This document shows positions 8,435 to 16,229 of a stretch of 25,030 bases of DNA, piece after piece; within the stretch, counting starts at the first letter, position 1, and the number at the start of each line of letters is the position of its first letter. Where the stretch lies: assembly GCA_045644465.1 (NCBI GenBank), contig JAZRGV010000037.1, positions 1-25,030 on the forward strand. Reading direction: 5' to 3'. The notes below the pieces were generated by a model. It was given only the letters and a program-made list of their open reading frames with translations, had not been told where the DNA came from and ran no database searches. This stretch comes from HGM04593 sp045644465. Its GTDB lineage: Bacteria > Bacteroidota > Bacteroidia > Bacteroidales > Bacteroidaceae. A program made the position numbers and the translations under genes.

Positions 8435-9404
8435 AAAAAGACTCCTTCTTAACTTCAACTGGATTATTACCAAGACGTTTTAAATTAACATTATTAAAAA
8501 GTTCATCAATCATAACATCCCACGCGACACCCTTTTCTTCTGCAAGCTCGCGAAGTGTTTTTAATTCAGGCACAACCTTTATAAACTCTGAATGATTATT
8601 GTTACGACAGATATACTCGAAAACCATGTAAACCGCGTGTCCATGCGAAATGCCGTAATGAGAAGTGAGATAATACGAAAATGCATGCGCGGCAGTTGTG
8701 CGAGAGATATCAATCGCCCTTCCTGCCCAATAACTCGCTTCAGACCAATTATCAGACTTCATCAACTCTAGCGCTCGGTTCGCATATTCTTTCGACTCTT
8801 CCGTCGCACCTTTCGCCCATAAAGATTCAACAGCCTGAGAATATGCATCAAAATTTGTTGATGCTTTTTGATATATTGGAAGAGTTTCAGTAAATTCAGA
8901 AACTATCGCAACATCAGACGGTCGTATCGCCTCAAAATCAATAGAATACTTAACCTCGCCATCATAACATACTGCAAACCTCGTCGCCTCAGCGCCAGTT
9001 CCGGCAGTCGTCGGCAAGGCTAAGCACGGCAAAAGCTGTTCTGGAACACTCTTTTGAATCAACAGTTCCTGCACTTGCAATTTAGAAATAATAGCAAGGT
9101 TCAAGAGCTTCGCGGTATCAATTACCGACCCGCCTCCAATTGCTACAAAACCATCTATCGGCTCAATAATTTTATTAAGCAACGCCTGAACTGCTCCGAC
9201 TTTAGGGTTTGCATCAGACACAACAAGCCGAGTTATTTTCAAATCTTGAGGATAAGCTCGCAAGGTCTCGGCAACAAAATCCTCTGCTCCGCAATGTTTA
9301 TAAGACGCAGCACCCGTCACAAGGCAAATGTGAGCCTTGCCGACAAAAAACTCAGTCAAAGCCTTTGCCGCGCTCATTCTCCCGATTGTCAAAGTTTGTT
9401 CCAT
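8427..9404 (-). CDS. Phosphonoacetaldehyde reductase (iron-containing alcohol dehydrogenase family)
   Basis: A 325-residue iron-type alcohol dehydrogenase. The nucleotide-binding motif is GGGSVIDTAK and the family stretch LPTTAGTGAEAT follows. Metal ligands are suggested by FDAYSQAVESLW and by the histidines in TTAAHAFSYYLTSHYGISHGHAV. Sitting between phosphonopyruvate decarboxylase and PEP mutase, it most likely reduces phosphonoacetaldehyde to 2-hydroxyethylphosphonate (HEP), as the related PhpC does. This replaces the transaminase that would give 2-aminoethylphosphonate. The ATG at 9404 was preferred to one at 9431 because a GGGAT-type site precedes it and it clears the aepY stop by 16 bp. 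Substrate assignment rests on family plus context. Confidence 0.87.
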   Translation of the reverse strand: MEQTLTIGRMSAAKALTEFFVGKAHICLVTGAASYKHCGAEDFVAETLRAYPQDLKITRLVVSDANPKVGAVQALLNKIIEPIDGFVAIGGGSVIDTAKLLNLAIISKLQVQELLIQKSVPEQLLPCLALPTTAGTGAEATRFAVCYDGEVKYSIDFEAIRPSDVAIVSEFTETLPIYQKASTNFDAYSQAVESLWAKGATEESKEYANRALELMKSDNWSEASYWAGRAIDISRTTAAHAFSYYLTSHYGISHGHAVYMVFEYICRNNNHSEFIKVVPELKTLRELAEEKGVAWDVMIDELFNNVNLKRLGNNPVEVKKESFYA

Positions 9405-9420
9405 AAAAAATCCCGAACCA

Positions 9421-10620
9421 TTAAACGCCAAGCGTCTTCATATAGAGCGCTTTATTTACTTGGGGCGATTCCTTCGGACGTCCAAGATCCTTCCGCGCGC
9501 CTTTAGCGACCTTAAAAAGGATAAATTTTGGTTTCTTCAAAGATTCATCGATAGAATTCGGTTTATGCTGATTACTCTGTTCTTCCATCGTTAGAATCCA
9601 TTTCATTCCGGCGAAAACTTCTTCAACACCTATTCCATCTGAATTAATATATTGATCTTGTGGAGATTGAAGTATATTATAACCAAATTCTTCAGCAATT
9701 TTTTCAAAATCAATTTCGCCTGCAATAGTCGGCTGTCCGCCAACAGAATCGTGGGCAGCATTATTGAAAACTATATGCGTAAGATTATCACATCCAGAGC
9801 GACCGACAATTGCCATATTACCCATCTGCATTATACTCGCACCATCACCGTCAAGACAATAAACTTTTCTATTCGGCTGCGCCGTTGCAATGCCCATTGC
9901 GATCATCGAGGCATGTCCCATCGACCCAACTGTCAAGAAATCGCGCGAGTGATCTTGACCAAGGCGTTCGCACGTCTCATAAACCTCACGTGAAATCATT
10001 CCTGTCGTAGAAACAACTACCGCATCTTGAGGCAAAGCTTTAAGCACTCCTTCAATAGCCTGTTCTCGCGACAATTTAGCGATATCAGGCTTTTTGTTTT
10101 GTAACTTGTATTCTTCAAAAAGTCCCTTACGAACAATTAAAGCTACTGGACGCAATTCAGAATTTGCCCTATCAATCATCTTCCGCGTTAAATCTAATGC
10201 TGCAAATTCATCATCGGGAAGAATCTCTGTTGGAATACCTAATGTCTCAAAAAGTGAAATCGTAACTTTACCCTGCTTGACGTGCTGAGGCTCATCTTTT
10301 ACACCAGGCTCCCCACGCCACCCAACGAGAATCACCATTGGTATAGAATAAACATCTGGATCTGCGAGTGACGCAAGAGGATTTACCGCGTTGCCTTGTC
10401 CAGAATTTTGCATATAAACGAGCGCCGGCTTACCTGTTGCAAGATAATGACCAGCAGCTAATCCTACAGCTCCACCCTCATTCGCTGCTATTACATGACT
10501 CCCATCAAAATTATCTGTAACATACGCACAGAAGCTTTTTAACAATGAATCAGGAACACCAGTAAAGAAGCTAACGCCCCTCTTCTGCAAAACTTTAACA
10601 AATTTTTCAACGTTTATCAT
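9421..10620 (-). CDS. aepY: Phosphonopyruvate decarboxylase
   Basis: A 399-residue ThDP-dependent decarboxylase that turns phosphonopyruvate into phosphonoacetaldehyde and makes the unfavourable mutase step irreversible. The N-terminal Pyr domain shows FFTGVPDSLLKSF, NEGGAVGLAAGHYLATGK and YMQNSGQGNAVNPL. The C-terminal PP domain has GSMGHASMIAMGIA and the ThDP motif YCLDGDGASIMQMGN followed by IVFNNAAHDSVGGQPT, both highly characteristic of Ppd/AepY. Length is slightly above the usual 375-385 because of a C-terminal tail. It is the first gene of the phosphonate set. The ribosome-binding site is weak (AAGAG about 10 bp upstream) and I see no clear promoter in the 45 bp before it. Confidence 0.95.
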   Translation of the reverse strand: MINVEKFVKVLQKRGVSFFTGVPDSLLKSFCAYVTDNFDGSHVIAANEGGAVGLAAGHYLATGKPALVYMQNSGQGNAVNPLASLADPDVYSIPMVILVGWRGEPGVKDEPQHVKQGKVTISLFETLGIPTEILPDDEFAALDLTRKMIDRANSELRPVALIVRKGLFEEYKLQNKKPDIAKLSREQAIEGVLKALPQDAVVVSTTGMISREVYETCERLGQDHSRDFLTVGSMGHASMIAMGIATAQPNRKVYCLDGDGASIMQMGNMAIVGRSGCDNLTHIVFNNAAHDSVGGQPTIAGEIDFEKIAEEFGYNILQSPQDQYINSDGIGVEEVFAGMKWILTMEEQSNQHKPNSIDESLKKPKFILFKVAKGARKDLGRPKESPQVNKALYMKTLGV

Positions 10621-10665
10621 ATTTTTATACTCTTATTCTTTTCGACAGTCGGCACCCAACCTAAA

Positions 10666-10959
10666 TTAAAACGATCTGGGAAGCCACCCTTTTTCATTAC
10701 GTTTCGGAGGTGTAACACCCCGTTCTTTTAAATGTGCCAACAATCTTTCCTCATGATGTGGATTCCAACCATCCCAATTCCCGTCATAACATACATCACA
10801 ACAAAACAACTCGTATCCGCTTATCTTTCTTAACGGATACACTCCAGCACCTTGATAATGTATCGCTCCACATATATCACATTTGATTTCATACGGAATA
10901 ATTCCTTGTGAAGCTATAAACCTCTTTTCCTCATCAGCATCTCTAAAACCGTGGCTCAT
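10666..10959 (-). CDS. Small two-CxxC protein of unknown function
   Basis: A 97-residue soluble protein. Residues 27-30 read CDIC and residues 53-57 read CCDVC, followed by YDGNWDGWNPHHEERLLAHL. The two cysteine pairs could bind one zinc ion in a zinc-ribbon-like knuckle. The remainder is polar with no signal peptide. It looks like a conserved hypothetical family I have seen in other bacteria, but I cannot name a function. The GGGGGAG ribosome-binding site upstream is unusually strong. Promoter-leader module R1 lies 56 bp upstream, and its short ORF overlaps this start codon. The gene marks the boundary between the phosphonate operon (45 bp downstream) and the accessory island. Confidence 0.8.
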   Translation of the reverse strand: MSHGFRDADEEKRFIASQGIIPYEIKCDICGAIHYQGAGVYPLRKISGYELFCCDVCYDGNWDGWNPHHEERLLAHLKERGVTPPKRNEKGWLPRSF

Positions 10960-11092
10960 AAAACTCCCCCTCTTTTGTTACTTCGTTAACTCTCCCTCTA
11001 CTCCGCCTTACGATACGCTCCGCTCCCATGGGGTATGTAACCAAATACCTCATCACAAACTTTTGAATTCTATTATCACATCTCTTTAACAC
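10943..11092 (-). CDS. Possible leaderless upstream ORF of module R1
   Basis: A 49-codon frame beginning with GTG six nt after the R1 -10 box. It passes through MRYLVTYPMGAER and stops 17 nt inside the downstream gene (start 10959). The same frame is kept open in sister modules. It may be a translated leader peptide coupled to the next gene, or only a by-product of the repeat. Evidence is comparative within this window only. Confidence 0.3.
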   Translation of the reverse strand: MLKRCDNRIQKFVMRYLVTYPMGAERIVRRSRGRVNEVTKEGEFYEPRF

Positions 11093-11107
11093 AGCATTAT
11101 TATATCA
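11015..11107 (-). promoter_or_regulatory. Promoter-leader module R1
   Basis: On the minus strand an extended -10 (TGATATAAT, 11107-11099) is followed after 45 nt by the 39-bp core (11053-11015). The core contains an imperfect stem-loop (ATGAGGTAT ... ATACCCCAT) and ends GGAGCGGAGCGT. From the -10 to the core it is nearly identical to R3 (three differences in about 50 nt). It drives the small two-CxxC gene at 10959. Confidence 0.65.
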
Positions 11108-11148
11108 TTTTATGTAACTTTTGTGCCAAAAATAGAATCATCACCCTC

Positions 11149-11283
11149 TTACCCCGCTACCGAATTTCTACCATAAATTAACTTGTAATCATGCCTATAT
11201 TGCACCCCGAAAACCGTGTTTCCCTGTTCAATTCGCCCATACTCATTGCGCCATCGTTCACAATTTATGAAGTAAAAAAAAAC
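11149..11283 (-). pseudogene. Possible C-terminal coding remnant after a T9 run
   Basis: The 324-bp gap between two genes holds R1 and this open stretch. Directly after the stop of the NlpC/P60-like gene, in the same frame and after nine T residues, 45 codons stay open and end NTVFGVQYRHDYKLIYGRNSV. The pattern QYxHxYxxIYxxN resembles the C-terminus of the DUF2971 protein encoded at 15264-16166 (MQYQHKYEPIYAGNA). It may be the tail of a lost third DUF2971 gene. No start codon belongs to it. Confidence 0.35.
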
Positions 11284-12462
11284 TTAACTGAACGCATCAA
11301 AACTTGACTGCAATTCATTAAATGTTTTGTCGGTTTCGTCAATTGTGTGACGACTTTCCCCGCTCGCAATTTCTCCGCATAACAGACCGACTCTTAACAT
11401 CTCGTAAAACCGTCTCTTGATCATCATAAAAACTCTTGCCACTACAATAGCCCTATCCCCTAGATTTCTTACTAGTGACTTATACAGCTCAATATGCAAT
11501 GCCAATGTCTCTGATTTACAAAACTTTGATAATTCGCGCATAAAGAGCAATTCCAAGGAAAATCGCCGTGCCGAAGGCATTATCGCATTAACCTCACGAG
11601 CAAATGCATCGTGTTTGCTTTGCGCCAATGCCATCAACTCTATTTCCTCATGTCTATATGAATGAGCTTCATCATCTTCGCGCCAAGTGTTTAGATATCC
11701 AGAGTCTTTAATGGCTGCAGCAATCGCTTCATCCGCGTTTGGATATTTAATTGCAAATAATATCGCATCGGTAATGCTCTTGATTTCTATGCCATCCTTT
11801 GCGGCAATTGCTCTTGCAACATGTAGCCATGCAAAGGTATGTCGCTGATCTTCGATGACAAAATCTCTTGAGTTTATTACTTCCAAATCCTCTCTGCTTG
11901 CTAATCGGGCGATATCTGGAACCCGATTTAGAGCCTCACTTCTAAGAAAATCTCCTGGTGCACAATAGTCTACATTTGAAACCAACTGTATGCCAGCAAT
12001 CAAATATGATTGCGCCACTAACCGCGAACAGAATTGCTGTTGCGTTAATGAACACACTTTCGTTTTATGCAATATGACCGTTGTAATAGCCTCGGAGGTT
12101 GAATATAACGTTCCCACTTGCGACCTCGCATAATTCGCTATCTTGCATTTAGCTTCTTCTGTTAAATGCACATGCCTAAGTACGCACAAATCATCCGGAG
12201 CGGACACGTAAAGCCTTTGTGGATTAAACGAAAACACGCCTGGCTTCTGTGCATGCACTATGGTTTGCCCCAAATATAGCATGGCATGCGAATATTCCCC
12301 TTGGGAGCCAGTTCTTATGATTTTACTAGTTACTACATCAGAAATCTTTTCAATTCCGAACCCGAACGTATGTCGTGATAGCACAATATCCCCAGGAATG
12401 AGATTTTCCCACTTGAGAACATAACCGCCTATTTCTTTAGCATTCTTGCCACTCGTTTGCAT
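11284..12462 (-). CDS. Permuted NlpC/P60 (YiiX/C92-like) cysteine hydrolase with long C-terminal region
   Basis: A 392-residue protein without signal peptide. Residues 20-165 match the circularly permuted NlpC/P60 (YiiX/YebB-like) fold: PGDIVLSRHTFGFG, then EYSHAMLYLG with His59, and QQQFCSRLVAQSYLIAG with candidate nucleophile Cys145. In this permuted order the histidine precedes the cysteine. Residues 170-392 are helical and match nothing I know; they include a DE-rich RHEEIELMALAQSKHDAF segment. Family members are amidases, acyltransferases or peptidases acting on peptidoglycan peptides or lipids. Cytoplasmic location in a defence-like island would suit a toxin or effector, but this is inference. 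The ATG at 12462 is the first after an in-frame stop; the ribosome-binding site is poor and no R module is visible upstream. Confidence 0.75.
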   Translation of the reverse strand: MQTSGKNAKEIGGYVLKWENLIPGDIVLSRHTFGFGIEKISDVVTSKIIRTGSQGEYSHAMLYLGQTIVHAQKPGVFSFNPQRLYVSAPDDLCVLRHVHLTEEAKCKIANYARSQVGTLYSTSEAITTVILHKTKVCSLTQQQFCSRLVAQSYLIAGIQLVSNVDYCAPGDFLRSEALNRVPDIARLASREDLEVINSRDFVIEDQRHTFAWLHVARAIAAKDGIEIKSITDAILFAIKYPNADEAIAAAIKDSGYLNTWREDDEAHSYRHEEIELMALAQSKHDAFAREVNAIMPSARRFSLELLFMRELSKFCKSETLALHIELYKSLVRNLGDRAIVVARVFMMIKRRFYEMLRVGLLCGEIASGESRHTIDETDKTFNELQSSFDAFS

Positions 12463-12565
12463 CTTTAAAAGTCACAAAGGGACTGCTCTTGTGTATATAT
12501 GTTTTACTGTATATGTCCGCCTCATATTCATCATCAGCGGCACTTCCGCCTCGAACCATCCTCAT

Positions 12566-12688
12566 TCAAAGACCAATAATGCAACCATTATCATTCCGCC
12601 AGCCACAAAACAGCCTAGTTATGAGTGCATACACACTCTGCCCGTATGTCGCGATGATGTTGAGGAAAATTCGACGGTTAGGAGTCAT
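12566..12688 (-). pseudogene. wzx 5' remnant
   Basis: Forty codons begin MTPNRRIFLNIIATYGQSVY. This matches the first 16 residues of the flippase at 6680 exactly and differs by only a few residues through codon 25, then runs into unrelated sequence and a stop. The upstream flank (12689-12797) also resembles that of wzx. This is the leftover of a second flippase gene or of a partial duplication, and implies that another glycan locus once lay next to the island. Confidence 0.8.
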
Positions 12689-12797
12689 GGATTAGTGGTT
12701 AGGAATTAGGAGTTAGGGGTTAGTTGGTTTCGGGTTGCGGGTTAGTCGAAGTTCAAAGTCGAAGTCGAACAGAGGTGGTTAAGAGTTAGTTTAGAAC
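12689..12797. repeat. Low-complexity filler homologous to 6681-6836
   Basis: Short imperfect repeats of the ggttaggaattaggagttag and agtcgaagttcaaagtcgaa type. The order 'wzx start codon, g/t-rich repeats, cgaagt repeats' is the same as upstream of the intact wzx, supporting one duplicated block. No gene or promoter is visible. Confidence 0.6.
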
Positions 12798-13643
12798 TTA
12801 ACGTTCAGCGTTTAGCAACTCATCATAATCAACATAATCATACTGATACTTCACAGAACTAAAACTTGCAATTCTACATTGAATATGACTCAACTTTTCA
12901 TTCTTTTTAATCTCGCCAACTATCTTATCGGTTTTTTCTCTTATAGTCAAAGGTCCAAAATCAATATATTTTACAAAGGATGTATCAAAACAAATAAAGT
13001 CCATTCCATTCTCATAGATTAACGATGAAGCTCCATTTCTAGCCAACAAGCGTACCTCATGCTCATAAGACCAACCAAGTCCTTTTGTGAAAACGCTCTC
13101 CTCAAAAAAAGGTGTCATAACCTTCAGATCCATCCAACTATTAAAAAGAGAAATATTCAATATCGGACGCAATTCCGTATACCGCACTTTACGAATGGCG
13201 TATGTATCATTTCTCTCACCAGGTATATCAAGTAAAACTCTTACTCCCGCACCCTTATCTCCATAGTGCCCCCAAAGCAGTAAATCCGAATTGCTATCTA
13301 CAACTGTCGCATCAGAAAAACACAAAATCTTTTGTCGTGCTTCAGGTATTTTTCGCTCCATCAAGACCGAATTCAGGTACTTTGCGGTACAATTTTGAGC
13401 TTCCTGCAATGCGACATCTAATTGTAACTTTTTTCGCCCAAGCCCATCTACTGGAGGAGCTTCTTTGTAATGTTTTATAATTTGCTTACGAAACTCACGT
13501 TGAACTTTGGATTTTAGCTGTCCAACACAGACACAACGCATTTCATACGCGTCATTTAAATCTTGAATCCTAGACAACTTGAATCGTCCAGTCATCGCCG
13601 ACTGAACTCCATATTTTAAATCCATATATCGCCAAACCAACAT
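12798..13643 (-). CDS. DUF2971 family protein (first of two)
   Basis: A 281-residue soluble protein with the DUF2971 hallmarks: an N-terminal aromatic/Arg start (LVWRYMDLKYG), RIQDLNDAYEMR (normally 'N D p.E'), ILCFSD, LLLWGHYGDKGAGVRVLL near 120-140 (the 'lW.hYa..hkG..i.f' motif) and KGLGWSYEHEVRLL near 195-208 (the 'K...W.yE.E.R' motif). No biochemical function is established for the family to my knowledge; members are frequent in defence-rich regions. It follows the dGTPase by 44 bp and has only moderate similarity to the second DUF2971 protein at 15264-16166, so the pair is not a recent duplication. Possibly the last gene of the dGTPase transcript. Confidence 0.85.
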   Translation of the reverse strand: MLVWRYMDLKYGVQSAMTGRFKLSRIQDLNDAYEMRCVCVGQLKSKVQREFRKQIIKHYKEAPPVDGLGRKKLQLDVALQEAQNCTAKYLNSVLMERKIPEARQKILCFSDATVVDSNSDLLLWGHYGDKGAGVRVLLDIPGERNDTYAIRKVRYTELRPILNISLFNSWMDLKVMTPFFEESVFTKGLGWSYEHEVRLLARNGASSLIYENGMDFICFDTSFVKYIDFGPLTIREKTDKIVGEIKKNEKLSHIQCRIASFSSVKYQYDYVDYDELLNAER

Positions 13644-13687
13644 AATTCAAACTCTTAACATAAAAGCGACCTAAAAACCTTGCAAAA

Positions 13688-15058
13688 TCAGCCAATGTTT
13701 AATGCCAATTTTTTAAGATACCCATCTGTCATACCTGACACAAAGTCAATCACCGCATGAAGCCACCAATCAAAACCATTATCCCTATTATGATCATAAT
13801 ATTCCTCACCCCACGCCAAACGGACTAGCTCTTTAGGCATAGAATTTAAATCCTTAAAACAAGGCACCTGTCGTCTTTCATTCGCATACATTGCCTTTAA
13901 TAAAACCCAATAACTATTCAAGACCTTTGGAAGTTGATGATATCCTCCTATTTCATGCAAAACTTTATGGCGCTCGGTAAATAGTGCATTATATCTTTTA
14001 TCCAATTCATTCAGCATTTTACCAACCCCAGTACGTTTAGAAAGACAAGACTTCAAATCAGTATTTTTAAATTCGCCATTCATTATCTTTTCATAGTTTT
14101 TAGTAAATGCCGACGAAAACTCCCCTATTAACGTTCCAATTAATTTACCGCGAATCCACTGAATATCTTTTTTTTCATTCTCAGCCTTCTCTTGGTCTTC
14201 CTTCTTTAACCCTCCAATCATAATTTTTCGCACAACATTTTCAGATAAAATTCCAGACACAATAGCATCTTCAAAATCTAAAATTCTATAACAAATATCA
14301 TCGGCAGCCTCTGACAAATACGATAATGGATGTCGCAAATATCGCCCCTCTTTTACCAACCCTAATTCATGCCATATCAATTTAAACGCTTCTTCATCTA
14401 CCATGAATACATCAAATTTCCTTTTCTCTTTTGCCTCCTTTGATGTCCACGGATATTTAACCACGGCACCTAAACTAGCACATGTAAAATGATAATAAGA
14501 ATTTGGTCTAGGATCGTGCCTAGATAACAAATGGAACCCCTGGGCATTACCATCAAATATTTCTATATCATACCAGCTTTTTTCATTCGGCATAATCCTA
14601 TTGTCCAGACATTCTGCCCATGATTGTATGGCGGCCTCACCTGCATGGCCATAAGGAGGATTGCCAATATCATGGGCAATTCCTGCAGCCTTCGTGGCCC
14701 ACACAAAAGACTCTTTATCTTTTCCAGTTACATCCTTATTTTCCAAAAGAAACTGAAATACTTTTTTTGCAAGGGAATGACAAACGGCAGCCACTTCTAT
14801 TGAATGTGTCAATCTGTTGTGAATAAAATCAATTTCTGCAAATGGCTGAACTTGAGTTTTCCCTGCCATCCTCCTAAACCCAGGGGAAAATAAGATACGA
14901 TCATAATCACGCTCAAACGGTGAACGATCCCCTTTTGTCCTTTCGTCCAATGCAATCTGCAATCGCAACTGCCTATCATTGGACATGTACAATCGTTTAT
15001 TAGAGAGCAATTTCCGCCAGTTGTTATAATACTTACCTTTAGTCATTCTATTTCCCAT
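13688..15058 (-). CDS. dgt: dGTPase-like HD-domain dNTP triphosphohydrolase
   Basis: A 456-residue HD-superfamily protein. Metal ligands are visible: His85 in NRLTHSIEV, His129-Asp130 in AAGIAHDIGNPPYGHAGE, and an Asp in SEAADDICYRILDFEDA around 253-254. SPFERDYDRILFSPGFRRMAGKTQV at 46-70 is the dGTPase N-terminal signature. Dgt enzymes split dGTP or other dNTPs to nucleoside and triphosphate. Stand-alone dGTPases have been shown to block phages by draining dNTP pools, and the neighbours (two DUF2971, one Abi_C) fit that role. Two starts are possible: ATG 15058, or ATG 15046 (MTKGKYYNN), which forms an exact ATGA overlap with the R2 upstream ORF. Module R2 lies 33 bp upstream. Confidence 0.9.
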   Translation of the reverse strand: MGNRMTKGKYYNNWRKLLSNKRLYMSNDRQLRLQIALDERTKGDRSPFERDYDRILFSPGFRRMAGKTQVQPFAEIDFIHNRLTHSIEVAAVCHSLAKKVFQFLLENKDVTGKDKESFVWATKAAGIAHDIGNPPYGHAGEAAIQSWAECLDNRIMPNEKSWYDIEIFDGNAQGFHLLSRHDPRPNSYYHFTCASLGAVVKYPWTSKEAKEKRKFDVFMVDEEAFKLIWHELGLVKEGRYLRHPLSYLSEAADDICYRILDFEDAIVSGILSENVVRKIMIGGLKKEDQEKAENEKKDIQWIRGKLIGTLIGEFSSAFTKNYEKIMNGEFKNTDLKSCLSKRTGVGKMLNELDKRYNALFTERHKVLHEIGGYHQLPKVLNSYWVLLKAMYANERRQVPCFKDLNSMPKELVRLAWGEEYYDHNRDNGFDWWLHAVIDFVSGMTDGYLKKLALNIG

Positions 15059-15129
15059 TCTTGTTTTTCACCTCTCATAACAAAAAACAAACGCTCCGCA
15101 CTCATAGGGTATACAACAGAATATCTCAT
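15043..15129 (-). CDS. Possible leader ORF of module R2 coupled to dgt
   Basis: The frame reads MRYSVVYPMSAERLFFV and, after 28 codons, ends in a TGA that overlaps an in-frame ATG of dgt at 15046 as ATGA. Compared with R1, Arg2, Tyr3, Tyr7 and Pro8 are kept with synonymous codon changes at Arg and Pro. In R2 the possible upstream GTG is followed at once by TAG, so the internal ATG at 15129 is the likely start. Translation is unproven. Confidence 0.35.
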   Translation of the reverse strand: MRYSVVYPMSAERLFFVMRGEKQEWEIE

Positions 15130-15178
15130 TACTGTTTTTTGTTCAATTTCCTACACAATAAATTTACTTTATAGTATA
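15091..15178 (-). promoter_or_regulatory. Promoter-leader module R2 (upstream of dgt)
   Basis: A -10-like TATACT (15178-15173, without the TG extension) lies 43 nt before the 39-bp core (15129-15091). The core keeps TATACCC and GTGCGGAGCGT but is the most diverged copy, and its stem is weak. It separates the upstream DUF2971 gene from dgt, suggesting that dgt has its own promoter. Between 15179 and 15263 I see only AT-rich sequence. Confidence 0.55.
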
Positions 15179-15263
15179 CCCTTTTTCTTCACACACGGAT
15201 TCTCTTATACGACACAACATTTACGACTATGTCCACAACTTGCCACATCAACACTTCAATACT

Positions 15264-16166
15264 TTAAGCATTTCCTGCATATATTGGCTCATACTTATGT
15301 TGATATTGCATTTCATCAAGGATTACCCGATTTACCTTTACATGTGAATAATTTAACTTAATAAAACTTAGCAATTTATTTTCATCTTCCTTATCAACTC
15401 CAGGACCCAAATCAATACTCTTTAGCAATAAAGGATGAAATTTCCAAAATGACATTTCTTTATTATTAACAAACTTCACAACAGCCCTTGTCCGGTCAAC
15501 CATCAAACGCCATTCAGATTCATAACTCCATTCAAGGCTTTTAGTAATTAAAGCCTTTCGGAAGAAATATATATAAACTGGATCGTTTTCCAAAGTGGTC
15601 ATTTGTGACAAATCTAGCGTAGGGCGCTTATCGCTATATCTAATAGGCTCTAGAATGTAAGGCGTCGTCAATAATTTAAAATCTATCTCATTATGTATAT
15701 CATACAACAAACTAAAACCAAAACGGACACCCTTCCACTGATTAGCATAATGCGACCACATCAAAGCATCTGCATTCCTGCCTTCAGGCTTCGAGAAGCA
15801 TATTATCTTTATTTCCTGAGCCATTTGTCTCGAATGAACACTTTGACGAACAATTTCTGTTGCCGAATCCACTGCGTCTTTGGGGATTATCAATGCTTTT
15901 TTGAGCCGATTCAAATATCCCTCTCTATCAACCAGTCCATTTTCATTTTTACTATTAGCTATTATTTGAATAATAGCATCTCGGTTCAATTCATTAATGC
16001 AAGCACCTCTCCCATCAAAAATATCATTAAACTCATTAACGTCTGCTAATTTTAATTCCGCATTTTGCAATGACTCCATCCAATGACTGCCCATATATCG
16101 ATAGCACTCAATATTGCTACCCTCTCTGGGATCAACAGGAACCATATCCTTAAACTGTTGCACCAT
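15264..16166 (-). CDS. DUF2971 family protein (second of two)
   Basis: A 300-residue soluble protein with DUF2971 motifs: YRYMGSHWMESL at the start, ADVNEFNDIFDGRG (N-D-x-F/E), IICFSKPEG, ALMWSHYANQWKGVRFGF near 140-158, and TKSLEWSYESEWRLM near 212-226, plus a C-terminal MQYQHKYEPIY. An AAGGTG site precedes the ATG. It follows the Abi_C gene by 63 bp, so both probably share a transcript. Comparison with the copy at 12798-13643 shows the conserved W-x-HY and W-x-YE-x-E-x-R positions kept while the rest has drifted, so both appear to be under selection. Its biochemical activity is not known; an ADP-ribosyltransferase-like layout (R/Y ... HY ... ExE) is only my speculation. Confidence 0.85.
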   Translation of the reverse strand: MVQQFKDMVPVDPREGSNIECYRYMGSHWMESLQNAELKLADVNEFNDIFDGRGACINELNRDAIIQIIANSKNENGLVDREGYLNRLKKALIIPKDAVDSATEIVRQSVHSRQMAQEIKIICFSKPEGRNADALMWSHYANQWKGVRFGFSLLYDIHNEIDFKLLTTPYILEPIRYSDKRPTLDLSQMTTLENDPVYIYFFRKALITKSLEWSYESEWRLMVDRTRAVVKFVNNKEMSFWKFHPLLLKSIDLGPGVDKEDENKLLSFIKLNYSHVKVNRVILDEMQYQHKYEPIYAGNA

Positions 16167-16229
16167 TAAAACACCTTATTTTTAAAACTTCCAGATTCTC
16201 ATTTTACGAACTTTAGATAAAGCTCAAAA

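Noticed and set aside
11054..11283. tRNA or attachment site in the gap before the NlpC/P60-like gene
   Set aside because: No cloverleaf or tRNA 3' end could be recognised; the gap holds only module R1 and a coding-like remnant.
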